64,000 nt of DNA from Tardiphaga sp. (GTDB taxonomy: Bacteria; Pseudomonadota; Alphaproteobacteria; Rhizobiales; Xanthobacteraceae), in contig JASBVG010000068.1 in the NCBI GenBank assembly GCA_030147505.1, forward strand, positions 44,117 through 108,116, in the 5' to 3' direction. The stretch's first letter is position 1. Each line of letters begins with the position of its first letter. The notes under the pieces are model-generated. The model saw nothing but the letters and a program-made list of their open reading frames with translations, had not been told where the DNA came from and did no database searches. Below, piece by piece: positions 1-10,969 of the stretch. Made by a program: the position numbers and the translations under genes.

Positions 1-1
1 C

Positions 2-1108
2 GTCGATATGGGCGAAGCCGAGCAAGTCGTGCGCCAGGCCGTCGGCCTCGCCGAGCGCATGGCCAAGGTCCGCGTCGAATCCGTTCTGCTGTCGGTCTCG
101 GCCGGCCGCTTGCAGGGACAGCTCATCGAGGCCACGGCCGACATCAAGGGCGGCGCCGTCAGCGCATCGGACATGGCCCGCGTCACCTCGACGGGCATGC
201 GTCATGCGACACCTCCGGGCCGCACAGTGCTCCATGCATTGCCCGTGAGTTATTCGCTGGATGGTGTGAAGGGCATTCGCGACCCGAAGGGCATGGTCGC
301 TTCGCAGTTCGGCGTCGACATGAATGTCATTACTGCTGATGCGACTGTCGCGCGCAATCTGATGCTTGTGGTGGAGCGTTGCCACCTCAATGTCGAGGCG
401 ATGGCTGCCGCGCCTTATGTCGCAGGACTCTCGGTGCTTACCGACGACGAGACCGATCTCGGTGCCGCCGTTGTCGAGATGGGGGCAGGGACCACGACGA
501 TTGCGACCTATTCCGGTGGACGCATCGTGCATGCGTCGGGATTTGCGGTCGGCGGCCAACATATCACCATGGATCTCGCACGCGGTCTCGGTTGCTGCAT
601 CGCGGATGCCGAGCGAATCAAGACGTTATATGGCACGGTGCTGACGGGTGGCTCCGATGCGCGCGAAATGATGAACGTGCCGACGGCAGGCGATAACGAC
701 CGCGATTATCCGCAGGCGGTGTCGCGCGCCACGATTGCAAACATCGTACGCCAGCGTGCCGAGGAGATTTTCGAGATGATCCGGGATCGGCTTGCCGACT
801 CGCCTTTTGCAGCAGAGCCGCGCGCACGCGTGGTGCTGTCGGGCGGCGCGTCGCAGCTCACCGGTCTTGCCGAGCTCGGTTCGCAGATTCTCGGCCGTTC
901 GGTGCGCGTTGCGCGCCCGCTCGGTTTCGGCCGCCTGCCCACGGAAGCGAAGAGTGCATCCTTCGCCGTGCCGTCGGGCCTGCTGGTCTATCCGCAATTC
1001 GCCCACCTCGAACATGTCGAGCCGCGCTTCACGCGGCAGCTCAAGACCGGCACCGACGGCGGCGGATACTTCGGAAAGGTCGGCCGATGGCTACGCGAGG
1101 GCTTCTGA
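2..1108 (+). CDS. ftsA: Cell division protein FtsA (5' end cut by window)
   Basis: FtsA is the actin-like ATPase that tethers FtsZ to the inner membrane and recruits later divisome proteins. The reading frame is open from base 2, so the ORF-track start at 8 is internal and the N-terminus is missing. Visible are the SHS2-region sequence (VRQAVGLAERMAKVRVESVL), the second phosphate-binding loop (VVEMGAGTTTIATYSGGRIV), and the adenosine-binding VVLSGGASQLTGL. The protein ends in an amphipathic tail (GYFGKVGRWLREGF), the usual membrane-targeting sequence. ftsZ follows about 100 bp downstream on the same strand, the standard order of the division and cell wall cluster. Confidence 0.97.
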   Translation, partial: VDMGEAEQVVRQAVGLAERMAKVRVESVLLSVSAGRLQGQLIEATADIKGGAVSASDMARVTSTGMRHATPPGRTVLHALPVSYSLDGVKGIRDPKGMVASQFGVDMNVITADATVARNLMLVVERCHLNVEAMAAAPYVAGLSVLTDDETDLGAAVVEMGAGTTTIATYSGGRIVHASGFAVGGQHITMDLARGLGCCIADAERIKTLYGTVLTGGSDAREMMNVPTAGDNDRDYPQAVSRATIANIVRQRAEEIFEMIRDRLADSPFAAEPRARVVLSGGASQLTGLAELGSQILGRSVRVARPLGFGRLPTEAKSASFAVPSGLLVYPQFAHLEHVEPRFTRQLKTGTDGGGYFGKVGRWLREGF

Positions 1109-1207
1109 TGAGATTTTTCCGGGTAGTGCAAATTCCATCCTCGACGCCACCGGCTTTCAGCCGCCGGCAAGACCACACAATTCGCGCGTAATACGAGAGG
1201 CAACCTC

Positions 1208-2974
1208 ATGACCATCAATCTCAACGTTCCTGATATCAGCGAACTGAAGCCCCGCATTACCGTGTTCGGTGTCGGCGGCGCCGGCGGCAACGCCGTCAAC
1301 AACATGATCACTGCCGGTCTGCAGGGCGTCGACTTCGTCGTCGCCAACACCGACGCGCAGGCGCTGACGATGTCGAAGGCGCAGCGCATCGTGCAGATGG
1401 GCACCCAGGTGACCCAGGGTCTCGGCGCCGGTTCGCAGCCAGACGTCGGCGCCGCTGCTGCGCAAGAGGTCATCGACGAAATCCGCGATCACCTCACAGG
1501 CGCCAACATGGTGTTCGTCACTGCCGGCATGGGCGGCGGCACCGGTACCGGTGCTGCTCCGGTCATCGCCAAGACCGCGCGCGACATGGGCATCCTCACT
1601 GTCGGTGTGATCACCAAGCCGTTCCACTTCGAAGGCCAGCGCCGCATGCGCACCGCCGAAGCCGGTATTGCCGAGCTGCACAAGGTGGTCGATACGCTGC
1701 TGATCATCCCGAACCAGAACCTGTTCCGGGTTGCCAACGAGAAGACCACCTTCGCCGACGCTTTCGCGATGGCCGACCAGGTGCTCTACTCCGGCGTTGC
1801 CTGCATCACCGACCTGATGGTCAAGGAAGGCCTGATCAATCTCGACTTCGCCGACGTCCGCGCAGTCATGAAAGAGATGGGCAAGGCGATGATGGGAACC
1901 GGCGAAGCCAGCGGTGAGAAGCGTGCGCTGACCGCCGCCGAAGCCGCCATCGCCAACCCGCTGATCGACGATTCCTCGATGAAGGGCGCGAAGGGCCTGC
2001 TGATCTCGATCACCGGCGGCAAGGACCTGACCCTGTTTGAAGTCGACGAAGCGGCCACCCGCATCCGCGAGGAAGTGGACTCGGACGCGAACATCATCGT
2101 CGGCGCTACGTTCGACGAAGGTCTCGACGGCGTGATCCGCGTGTCGGTGGTCGCCACCGGCATCGAGCAGGCCCAGCTCGCCCGCACCGCGCCGGGTCCG
2201 GTTGGTACGCCGGTCGCTGCCGTTGCTGGCCAGGCCGTTCCGGACACCCGTCTCGCTGATCTGACCGCGCGTCTGCGTGCCGACAACCAGCGCCTCGCCG
2301 CCGCCGCCAAGGCGGGTGCTCCGGCGCCGGTCCCAGCGCCCGCTCCGCGCGCACCGTCCAGCAATCACGAGCGCGCCGCTCTCGCTGCCATCGCCGCCGC
2401 CGTTGCGCCGGAAGCCGCTGCTCCGGCTGCCCCGCAGCAGTATGGTGACGTGACCGTACGTCCGATCGCGCAGAAGCCGTCGCTGTTCCCGGAAGTTCCC
2501 CGTCAGGAGGCGCCGATGGAAGCGCCGCTCCCGGAGCAGTTCATTCCGCCTTCGGCTGAACGTGCCCCGGTTCGCGCTCCACGCATGCCGAAGTTTGAGG
2601 AACTGCCCATGCCGGCCCAGGCCGAGATTCGTCAGGCCCGCGGCGATGCAGAAGATGAGCCACAGAAGCAGCGCCTGTCGTTGCTGCAGCGCCTCGCCAA
2701 TGTCGGTCTCGGCCGTCGCGACGAGGAATCGGAAGCCCCGGTCTCCGGCCGTCCGCAGGCGCCCGCAATGGCCCCGATGCCGCCACTGCCGGAGCGCAAG
2801 CCGCAACGCAGCGTTGCCCAACAAATGGCCAACGAGCCGCCGGTGTCCGAATATGCCCGCCGTCCAGCGCCCCAGGGCCTCGACCTGCATGGCCGTCCGA
2901 CGCCTGGGGCCCCGGCGCCACAGGGCGACGATCATCTCGATATCCCGGCTTTCCTGCGGCGTCAGTCCAACTGA
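1208..2974 (+). CDS. ftsZ: Cell division GTPase FtsZ
   Basis: This is the tubulin-like GTPase that forms the Z ring. The 588-residue product has the N-terminal GTPase domain with [13 protein letters not shown] and the tubulin signature [10 protein letters not shown] near residue 110. It then has a long Ala/Pro-rich linker (about residues 320-570), which makes the protein much longer than E. coli FtsZ and is typical of Rhizobiales. The conserved C-terminal peptide DIPAFLRRQ, which binds FtsA and other partners, is intact. An AGAGG-like ribosome binding site precedes the ATG. A strong intrinsic terminator follows, separating ftsZ from lpxC. Confidence 0.98.
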   Translation: MTINLNVPDISELKPRITVFGVGGAGGNAVNNMITAGLQGVDFVVANTDAQALTMSKAQRIVQMGTQVTQGLGAGSQPDVGAAAAQEVIDEIRDHLTGANMVFVTAGMGGGTGTGAAPVIAKTARDMGILTVGVITKPFHFEGQRRMRTAEAGIAELHKVVDTLLIIPNQNLFRVANEKTTFADAFAMADQVLYSGVACITDLMVKEGLINLDFADVRAVMKEMGKAMMGTGEASGEKRALTAAEAAIANPLIDDSSMKGAKGLLISITGGKDLTLFEVDEAATRIREEVDSDANIIVGATFDEGLDGVIRVSVVATGIEQAQLARTAPGPVGTPVAAVAGQAVPDTRLADLTARLRADNQRLAAAAKAGAPAPVPAPAPRAPSSNHERAALAAIAAAVAPEAAAPAAPQQYGDVTVRPIAQKPSLFPEVPRQEAPMEAPLPEQFIPPSAERAPVRAPRMPKFEELPMPAQAEIRQARGDAEDEPQKQRLSLLQRLANVGLGRRDEESEAPVSGRPQAPAMAPMPPLPERKPQRSVAQQMANEPPVSEYARRPAPQGLDLHGRPTPGAPAPQGDDHLDIPAFLRRQSN

Positions 2975-3001
2975 TCGAGCGTAATAATCGTCACAAGCAT
3001 G

Positions 3002-3030
3002 AAGCCCCGGTCACTTGACCGGGGCTTTTT
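3002..3030 (+). terminator. Intrinsic terminator after ftsZ
   Basis: A perfect inverted repeat AAGCCCCGGTCA/TGACCGGGGCTT is followed by a run of T residues, 28 bp after the ftsZ stop. It should end transcription of the ftsA-ftsZ unit, so lpxC needs its own promoter in the next 300 bp. Confidence 0.93.
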
Positions 3031-3260
3031 CGTGGGCGCGGCGCAAAATGCGTCACGGTTTTTTAATCTGTTGATAGTACTTCGTTAATTGATGTGTGCC
3101 GATGCGGCTTCGCCGTCGGGCGGTGCGCCAGCCGCCAGAAACCTTGGTTAACACTCGGCCGGAATGCGGCAGAGGTTGGGTAACAATCGGTTAGAAAGCG
3201 TGAGTTGGCGCACTTTGTGGCACCGGTTAATGTGACTGCGACTCGGGGGCTCGGAAGGCC

Positions 3261-3303
3261 GCAAGGTTCGACTTTTGAAAGTTCAACTTTGCAAGGTTCG
3301 ACT
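3261..3303. repeat. Direct repeat GCAAGGTTCGACT flanking a palindrome in the lpxC leader
   Basis: In the 319-bp stretch between ftsZ and lpxC (3031-3349), GCAAGGTTCGACT occurs at 3261-3273 and again at 3291-3303. The perfect palindrome AAAGTTCAACTTT (3278-3290) lies between them. The 30-bp period and symmetry suggest a regulator binding site or RNA structure controlling lpxC. No canonical CtrA site (TTAA-N7-TTAA) and no ORF were seen in this stretch. Confidence 0.6.
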
Positions 3304-3312
3304 GAGTGAGTC

Positions 3313-3329
3313 CCTCTCATGATGAGAGG
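3313..3329 (+). promoter_or_regulatory. Hairpin just upstream of lpxC start
   Basis: CCTCTCAT-G-ATGAGAGG is a perfect 8-bp inverted repeat centred about 29 bp before the lpxC ATG. In RNA it would form a stem next to the translation start and could affect ribosome loading. In DNA it could be an operator. Its function is not known from the sequence. Confidence 0.5.
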
Positions 3330-3349
3330 TCTACTTGGGTGGGTAACAT

Positions 3350-4321
3350 ATGACTTTCAGCCGACAGACCACGCTTGGAGCGCAAGCCACCGTGACCGGT
3401 GTCGGCGTCCATTCCGGAAAACCTGTCAGCCTGACCCTCGGACCCGCTCCCGTCGACGCCGGATACATCTTCGTCCGCACCGGGCTCGAAGGTTCTGATC
3501 GCGAAGTCCAGGCCACTGCAAAATCCGTCATCGCCACGGAGTTCGCCACCGTGCTCGGCGATCGCGAAGGCCCGATCGTCTCGACCGCCGAACATGTCCT
3601 CGCCGCGCTGCGCGGCATGGGCATCGACAACGCTACCATCGAGGTGGATGGCCCGGAAGTGCCGATCATGGATGGTTCGGCCGCCGCCTTCGTCGCCGCC
3701 ATCGATCAGGCCGGCGTGGTGGAGCAGGGCGCCCGCCGCCGCTTCATCCAGGTGCTGAAACCGGTGCAGGTGGCCATTGGCGACAGTTTCGGTGAACTCC
3801 GCCCCCACACTGCCGGCTTCCGCGCCGAGATCGAAATCAACTTCAATAACCCCGCCATCGGTCGCCAGAGCTTCGTACTCGACCTTAATCCCGAATCCTT
3901 CCGCCGTGACGTCGCCCGCGCCCGCACCTTCGGCTGCATGAACGACGTGGCCCGCCTCTGGAGCGCCGGTTTCGCGCTCGGCGCCTCCTTCGAAAATTCC
4001 GTCGTGTTCGATGACACCAAGCTCCTCAACACCGAAGGCCTCCGCTACGCCGACGAATGCGCCCGCCACAAGGTGCTGGATGCCGTCGGCGATCTCGCAC
4101 TGGCCGGCCTGCCAATCCTCGGCGCCTACCGCTCGGTGCGCGGTGGCCACAAGCTCAATAACGAAGTCCTGAAGGCGCTGATGGCCGATCGCTCGGCCTG
4201 GAAGATCGTCGAAGCCGACGCTGTTTCCGTGCAGACCGCTCGCCGTGGCCGCGCTTCGGCCGACGTCAACTCGGGCGTGCTCGGCGGTTTGGCGCCGGCA
4301 TTCGGGCCGGACGTGTCCTGA
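3350..4321 (+). CDS. lpxC: UDP-3-O-acyl-N-acetylglucosamine deacetylase LpxC
   Basis: LpxC is the zinc-dependent deacetylase that commits UDP-3-O-acyl-GlcNAc to lipid A synthesis. The 323-residue protein has the expected length and the zinc ligands in STAEHVLAALRG (first His) and HKVLDAVGDL (second His and Asp). GGHKLNNE carries the catalytic His. The double-domain fold is intact throughout. The gene stands alone between a terminator and a 266-bp gap, with an unusual repeat-rich leader that suggests its own regulation. Confidence 0.97.
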   Translation: MTFSRQTTLGAQATVTGVGVHSGKPVSLTLGPAPVDAGYIFVRTGLEGSDREVQATAKSVIATEFATVLGDREGPIVSTAEHVLAALRGMGIDNATIEVDGPEVPIMDGSAAAFVAAIDQAGVVEQGARRRFIQVLKPVQVAIGDSFGELRPHTAGFRAEIEINFNNPAIGRQSFVLDLNPESFRRDVARARTFGCMNDVARLWSAGFALGASFENSVVFDDTKLLNTEGLRYADECARHKVLDAVGDLALAGLPILGAYRSVRGGHKLNNEVLKALMADRSAWKIVEADAVSVQTARRGRASADVNSGVLGGLAPAFGPDVS

Positions 4322-4587
4322 GCGGATACGCTGTTTCGGGCGCGTTCCGGCGTTGGACACCCATAGTAACCATAACCACCTGTCTCCACACCTCTTTCGC
4401 CACAATCCCGGCGAAATGCGTCCCTATCCGGTTGGTTAACGAATGGCCTTCGGATAAACAGGCACGCGGTCGGGGAGATGACCACGGGCTCATTTGGGCT
4501 GGTTCATATCGGGGCGCGGTTGGCGCGCAAGGCACCGCATTCAGGGCACCGTGATGGCGCCCGCAGACAGGCGTCAGGCAAGAATAG

Positions 4588-5481
4588 ATGTCGGCACAGC
4601 GTATCGCGCTCACCTTCCGTGATGAACTCAATCGCCTCAAGCGTCCGCTACGGCTCGCTGCTGGCCTGATCGTGCTTGCCGTGCCGCTGGCCGGCTGCGG
4701 CACCGGCGCGCTGTGGGACAAGTTTGGCAAGAAGGACGATCAGTTCGTCGATGAGCCGGCCGACAAGCTCTACAATGAGGGTTTGTACCTCATGAACCAG
4801 AGCAAGGATCCCAAGGCGGCGGCGAAGAAATTCGAGGAAGTCGATCGCCAGCACCCGTATTCGGAATGGGCGCGCAAATCGCTGCTGATGTCAGCCTATG
4901 CGGCCTATCAGACCGGCGACTACGACACCTGCATCGGTTCGGCCACGCGCTACGTCACGCTGCATCCCGGCAGCCCGGACGCAGCCTATGCGCAATACCT
5001 GATCGCCGCCTCGCATTACGACCAGATCCCGGACATCTCGCGCGATCAGGGCCGTACCGAGAAGGCCATGGCCGCGCTTGAGGAAGTCATCCGTAAATAT
5101 CCGACCTCCGAATATGCCACCTCCGCCAAGCAGAAGCTGGAAGGCGCCCGCGACCAGATCGCAGGCAAGGAGATGGATATCGGCCGGTACTACATGAAGA
5201 AGCGCGACTACACCGCGGCCATCAACCGCTTCAAGACCGTGGTCACGCAATACCAGACCACCCGTCATGTCGAGGAGGCGCTGATGCGGCTCACCGAGGC
5301 CTATATGACCGTCGGTGTGGTCGGGGAGGCGCAGACCGCCGCCGCTGTGCTTGGCCACAACTTTCCTGACAGCCGCTGGTACAAAGACGCCTACAATATT
5401 GTAAAGTCTGGCGGTCTCGAACCGAGCGAGAACAAGGGCTCCTATATTTCCCGGGCCTTCAAGCGAATCGGCCTCGGCTAG
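4588..5481 (+). CDS. bamD: Outer membrane assembly lipoprotein BamD
   Basis: BamD is the essential TPR lipoprotein of the BAM complex that inserts beta-barrel proteins into the outer membrane. The product has an N-terminal hydrophobic segment ending in a lipobox (VPLAGCG, Cys about residue 37). It is followed by repeated TPR-like units such as ADKLYNEGLYLMNQSKDPKAA and HPYSEWARKS. Its length of 297 residues fits alphaproteobacterial BamD (ComL/YfiO). recN starts 13 bp downstream, so the two are probably cotranscribed. Confidence 0.95.
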   Translation: MSAQRIALTFRDELNRLKRPLRLAAGLIVLAVPLAGCGTGALWDKFGKKDDQFVDEPADKLYNEGLYLMNQSKDPKAAAKKFEEVDRQHPYSEWARKSLLMSAYAAYQTGDYDTCIGSATRYVTLHPGSPDAAYAQYLIAASHYDQIPDISRDQGRTEKAMAALEEVIRKYPTSEYATSAKQKLEGARDQIAGKEMDIGRYYMKKRDYTAAINRFKTVVTQYQTTRHVEEALMRLTEAYMTVGVVGEAQTAAAVLGHNFPDSRWYKDAYNIVKSGGLEPSENKGSYISRAFKRIGLG

Positions 5482-5494
5482 GAATCGTCGTCCC

Positions 5495-7168
5495 ATGCTC
5501 GCTCGCCTGTCGATCCGTGACATCGTCCTGATCGAGCGGCTCGATATCGAATTTGCGCGCGGCCTCGCGGTGCTCACCGGCGAGACCGGCGCCGGCAAAT
5601 CAATCCTGCTCGATGCCTTCGCGCTCGCCCTTGGCGGTCGCGGCGATGCCGGCCTGGTCCGCCATGGCGCGGAGCAGGGGCAGGTGACGGCCGCCTTCGA
5701 TCTCGCCCCCGGCCATCCTGCCCTCAGCCTGCTCAAGGACAACGGCTTTGACGATGACACCGGTGAGATGATTCTCCGCCGCGTGCAACTCGGCGACGGC
5801 CGCACCCGCGCTTACATTAACGACCAGACCGTCAGTGTGCAGACGCTGAAGACGATTGGCGCGGCTCTGGTGGAGATCCACGGCCAGCATGACGACCGCG
5901 CCCTTGTGGACGCAGCCAGCCATCGCCGCCTGCTCGATGCATTTGCCGGGCTGGAGAAGGACGTCACCGCGCTGGAAGCTCTCTGGGATGCCCGCAAAGC
6001 CGCCTACACGGCGCTGGAGACCCATCACGCCAATATGGAGCGCGCCGCCCGTGACGCCGATTATCTGCGCCATTCCGCGGATGAGCTGAAGAAGCTCAAT
6101 CCGAAGGAGGGCGAGGAGACGCAACTAGCCGAACGCCGCACCGGCATGATGCAGGGCGAGAAGATCGCTGCAGATCTGCGGGAGGCACAGGAAGCAGTCT
6201 CTGGGCCGCATTCGCCGATCTCCGCACTTGCCGCAGCCGTGCGCCGTCTTGAGCGGCGCGCCGGGTCGTCGCCGGCGCTGGTCGAGCCCGCGGTGAAGGC
6301 CATCGACGTCGCCATCAATGCGCTTGAAGAGGCGGATCAGCATCTCAATGCTGCATTGATCGCCGCCGATTTCGATCCCGCCGAGCTCGAGCGAATCGAG
6401 GAGCGCCTGTTTGCGCTGCGCGCCGCGGCGCGCAAATTCTCGACGCCGGTCGACGGCCTCGCTGCGCTGGCCGCCAGATTCTTTGCCGATGTCGCCACGA
6501 TCGATGCCGGTGCCGGGCAGCTCACCAAGCTGGAGAAGGCAGCCGCCGAGGCTGACGCGAAGTATGCCACCGCTGCGACAAAACTCTCTGCGGCACGCAT
6601 CAAGTCCGCCGAGAAGCTCAACAAGGCTGTCGTCGCTGAGCTGGCCCCACTCAAGCTGGAGCGTGCAAAATTCATCACCCAGGTGGATACGGACGCGGCC
6701 ACGCCCGGCCCCCAAGGCATCGACCGCGTTGAATTCTGGGTCCAGACCAATCCCGGCACGCGGCCGGGCCCGATGATGAAGGTCGCTTCCGGCGGCGAAC
6801 TCTCGCGCTTCCTGCTGGCGCTGAAGGTCGTGTTGTCCGACAAGGGCTCGGCGCCGACGCTGGTGTTCGACGAAATCGATACGGGTGTTGGCGGCGCTGT
6901 GGCCGATGCCATCGGCGCACGGCTCGGTCGTCTCGCGGGCAAGGTGCAAGTGATGGCCGTGACCCACGCGCCCCAGGTGGCCGCGCGCGCAGATCAGCAT
7001 CTGCTCATCTCCAAGGCCGCCCTCGACAAGGGCAAGCGCGTCGCGACCAACGTCAACACCCTCGCTGACGATCACCGCCGCGAGGAAATTGCCCGCATGC
7101 TGGCGGGGGCGGAGATTACCGCCGAGGCGCGGGCGGCGGCGGATCGGCTGCTCAAGGGCGCGGCATAA
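5495..7168 (+). CDS. recN: DNA repair protein RecN
   Basis: RecN is an SMC-like ATPase that acts at double-strand breaks and supports recombinational repair. The Walker A motif GETGAGKS lies near residue 30. The coiled-coil region covers the middle of the 557-residue protein. The C-terminal ABC signature ASGGELSR and Walker B TLVFDEIDTGVGG, followed by MAVTHAPQVAA, complete the ATPase head. It directly follows bamD, as in many alphaproteobacteria. A palindromic repeat element separates it from ligA. Confidence 0.97.
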   Translation: MLARLSIRDIVLIERLDIEFARGLAVLTGETGAGKSILLDAFALALGGRGDAGLVRHGAEQGQVTAAFDLAPGHPALSLLKDNGFDDDTGEMILRRVQLGDGRTRAYINDQTVSVQTLKTIGAALVEIHGQHDDRALVDAASHRRLLDAFAGLEKDVTALEALWDARKAAYTALETHHANMERAARDADYLRHSADELKKLNPKEGEETQLAERRTGMMQGEKIAADLREAQEAVSGPHSPISALAAAVRRLERRAGSSPALVEPAVKAIDVAINALEEADQHLNAALIAADFDPAELERIEERLFALRAAARKFSTPVDGLAALAARFFADVATIDAGAGQLTKLEKAAAEADAKYATAATKLSAARIKSAEKLNKAVVAELAPLKLERAKFITQVDTDAATPGPQGIDRVEFWVQTNPGTRPGPMMKVASGGELSRFLLALKVVLSDKGSAPTLVFDEIDTGVGGAVADAIGARLGRLAGKVQVMAVTHAPQVAARADQHLLISKAALDKGKRVATNVNTLADDHRREEIARMLAGAEITAEARAAADRLLKGAA

Positions 7169-7176
7169 GCCCCACA

Positions 7177-9482
<2,306 letters not shown>

Positions 9483-9488
9483 TGCCCA

Positions 9489-9665
9489 TGATCTCCCTCC
9501 CCGGAGCGAAGCGAATGGGGAGGGTCCGCCGTTAAGCGGGGGTGGGTTCTCTCCCCACGGGAGGACGTCACGTGGGGAGAGAACCCACCCGTCTCGAAGC
9601 TCGCTGAACGCTTGCTTCTCGCCACCCTCCCCGCGGCGCGGCTGCGCCGCTTGGGGGAGGGAGAA
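9489..9665. repeat. Palindromic repeat between ligA and the MFS gene
   Basis: A perfect 19-bp inverted repeat, GGTGGGTTCTCTCCCCACG (9541-9559) and its complement (9571-9589), is nested inside an outer CCCTCCCC...GGGGGAGGG pair. The element fills the gap between the convergent ligA and MFS genes. It is a second repeat family, distinct from the one at 7177. It may act as a bidirectional terminator. Confidence 0.8.
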
Positions 9666-9670
9666 GACAA

Positions 9671-10951
9671 TTACATCAGCCCGCTCTTCTCCTCCGCCTT
9701 CTCAACCATCTTCTCCGTCACCACGACCTTCCGCCGTGGCACCAGAAAGATCATCGCCGCTGCGCAGCCGCAGGACAGCACCACCAGCGAGAGATTGAGT
9801 GCTACCGGCGTCGCAAAATGCCCGCCAAGCCAGGCGCCGCCCTGCGAGCAGAACGAGCCAAAACCCATCTGCATGAAACCCATCATGCCGGAGGCGGCGC
9901 CGGCTGCCTGCGGGCGGATGCTGAGCGCGCCGGCGGCGCCGTTCGACATCACGAAGGCATTGCCGAACATGACGATCATGTGGGTGAGGAACAGCCAGGC
10001 GGGGTCCTGATTGAGCCCGGTCAAACCCCAGATGACGTTCAGCAGCGCACCGCCGAATTGCAGCGCCAAGCCGAACCAGATCAGTTGTTCAATGGTCCGC
10101 CGCGGCGCAAAGCGGACGCAAGCGAGATTTCCGACGAGATAGGCGAGGCCGGATGTCGCGAACCACGCGCCATATTCCGCAGAGCTGCGGCCCATCTGGT
10201 TTACCACCACATAGGGACCGCCGCCGGCGAAAGTGAAGATGATCCACGACGCCATGACATAGCAAAAGAGATAGCCGATAAAGGCGCGGCTGCCGAACAG
10301 CACTTTTGAATCGGCGATGAAGCCGCTGCTGCCTGCGTCGGTCGTCGCGCGCTTGCGGGTTTCCGGCAGGAGAAAAGCGATCGCCAGCGTCACGATCAGC
10401 GATGCTACTGTCACCGTGTAGAAGATCGCCCGCCAGCCAAAGCCGGTCTCCAGCAGACCGCCCGCCAGCGGCGACAGCATCTGCGCGATCATCATGACCG
10501 CGATGACAAGGCTGATCATCGGCCCGACACGCTCGCGCGGATAGAGATCGCGGATGATGGCTCTGCTCATCACCATGCCCGTCGCGCCCCCCAGCGCCTG
10601 GAAGAAGCGCGCGGCAATCAGCTGCGGCAGCGTGGTCGCGAAACTCGAGCCGATGCCAGCGATTACCATCAGGCTGAGGCCAGCAAGCAACACCGGCTTG
10701 CGCCCGAAGCGATCGGACAGCGGCCCCATGATGAGCTGCGAGAAAGCGAGCCCGACCATGTAGAGGGACACGGTCATCTGCGCGATGGAGATGTCGGCGT
10801 CGAAGATGCGGGCCAGCTCGGGCAGTGCTGGCACCAGCATGTAGAGCGAGATCGGCGCGATGCCGGTCATTACGACCAGCAGAAGCAGCATCACCCGCGA
10901 GTGCGTATAATCCGATTTGTCGAGGTCTCTGGCAGCCGGGCTGGAACTCAC
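9671..10951 (-). CDS. Bcr/CflA-type multidrug efflux MFS transporter
   Basis: This is a proton-driven major facilitator of the Bcr/CflA drug-resistance family in the inner membrane. The 426-residue protein has about 12 hydrophobic segments. It carries the loop 2-3 motif GPLSDRFGRKPVLLAG and the family-like start SLYMLVPALPELARIFDADIS. The reading frame opens with GTG, and a later ATG before MLLLLVVMTG is an alternative start. It lies 18 bp downstream of the pepP gene on the same strand, so the two are likely cotranscribed. The substrate cannot be read from sequence. Confidence 0.85.
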   Translation of the reverse strand: MSSSPAARDLDKSDYTHSRVMLLLLVVMTGIAPISLYMLVPALPELARIFDADISIAQMTVSLYMVGLAFSQLIMGPLSDRFGRKPVLLAGLSLMVIAGIGSSFATTLPQLIAARFFQALGGATGMVMSRAIIRDLYPRERVGPMISLVIAVMMIAQMLSPLAGGLLETGFGWRAIFYTVTVASLIVTLAIAFLLPETRKRATTDAGSSGFIADSKVLFGSRAFIGYLFCYVMASWIIFTFAGGGPYVVVNQMGRSSAEYGAWFATSGLAYLVGNLACVRFAPRRTIEQLIWFGLALQFGGALLNVIWGLTGLNQDPAWLFLTHMIVMFGNAFVMSNGAAGALSIRPQAAGAASGMMGFMQMGFGSFCSQGGAWLGGHFATPVALNLSLVVLSCGCAAAMIFLVPRRKVVVTEKMVEKAEEKSGLM

Positions 10952-10969
10952 GCGAAAAGTGTTCTTTCG

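Noticed and set aside
1157-2935. 592-residue minus-strand ORF opposite ftsZ
   Set aside because: Antisense shadow of a high-GC gene; repetitive Gly/Arg/His composition and no domain, while ftsZ is certain.
3031-3349. CtrA-binding sites upstream of lpxC
   Set aside because: Several TTAA words occur but none pairs as TTAA-N7-TTAA; the best candidate, GTAA-N7-TTAG, is too degenerate.
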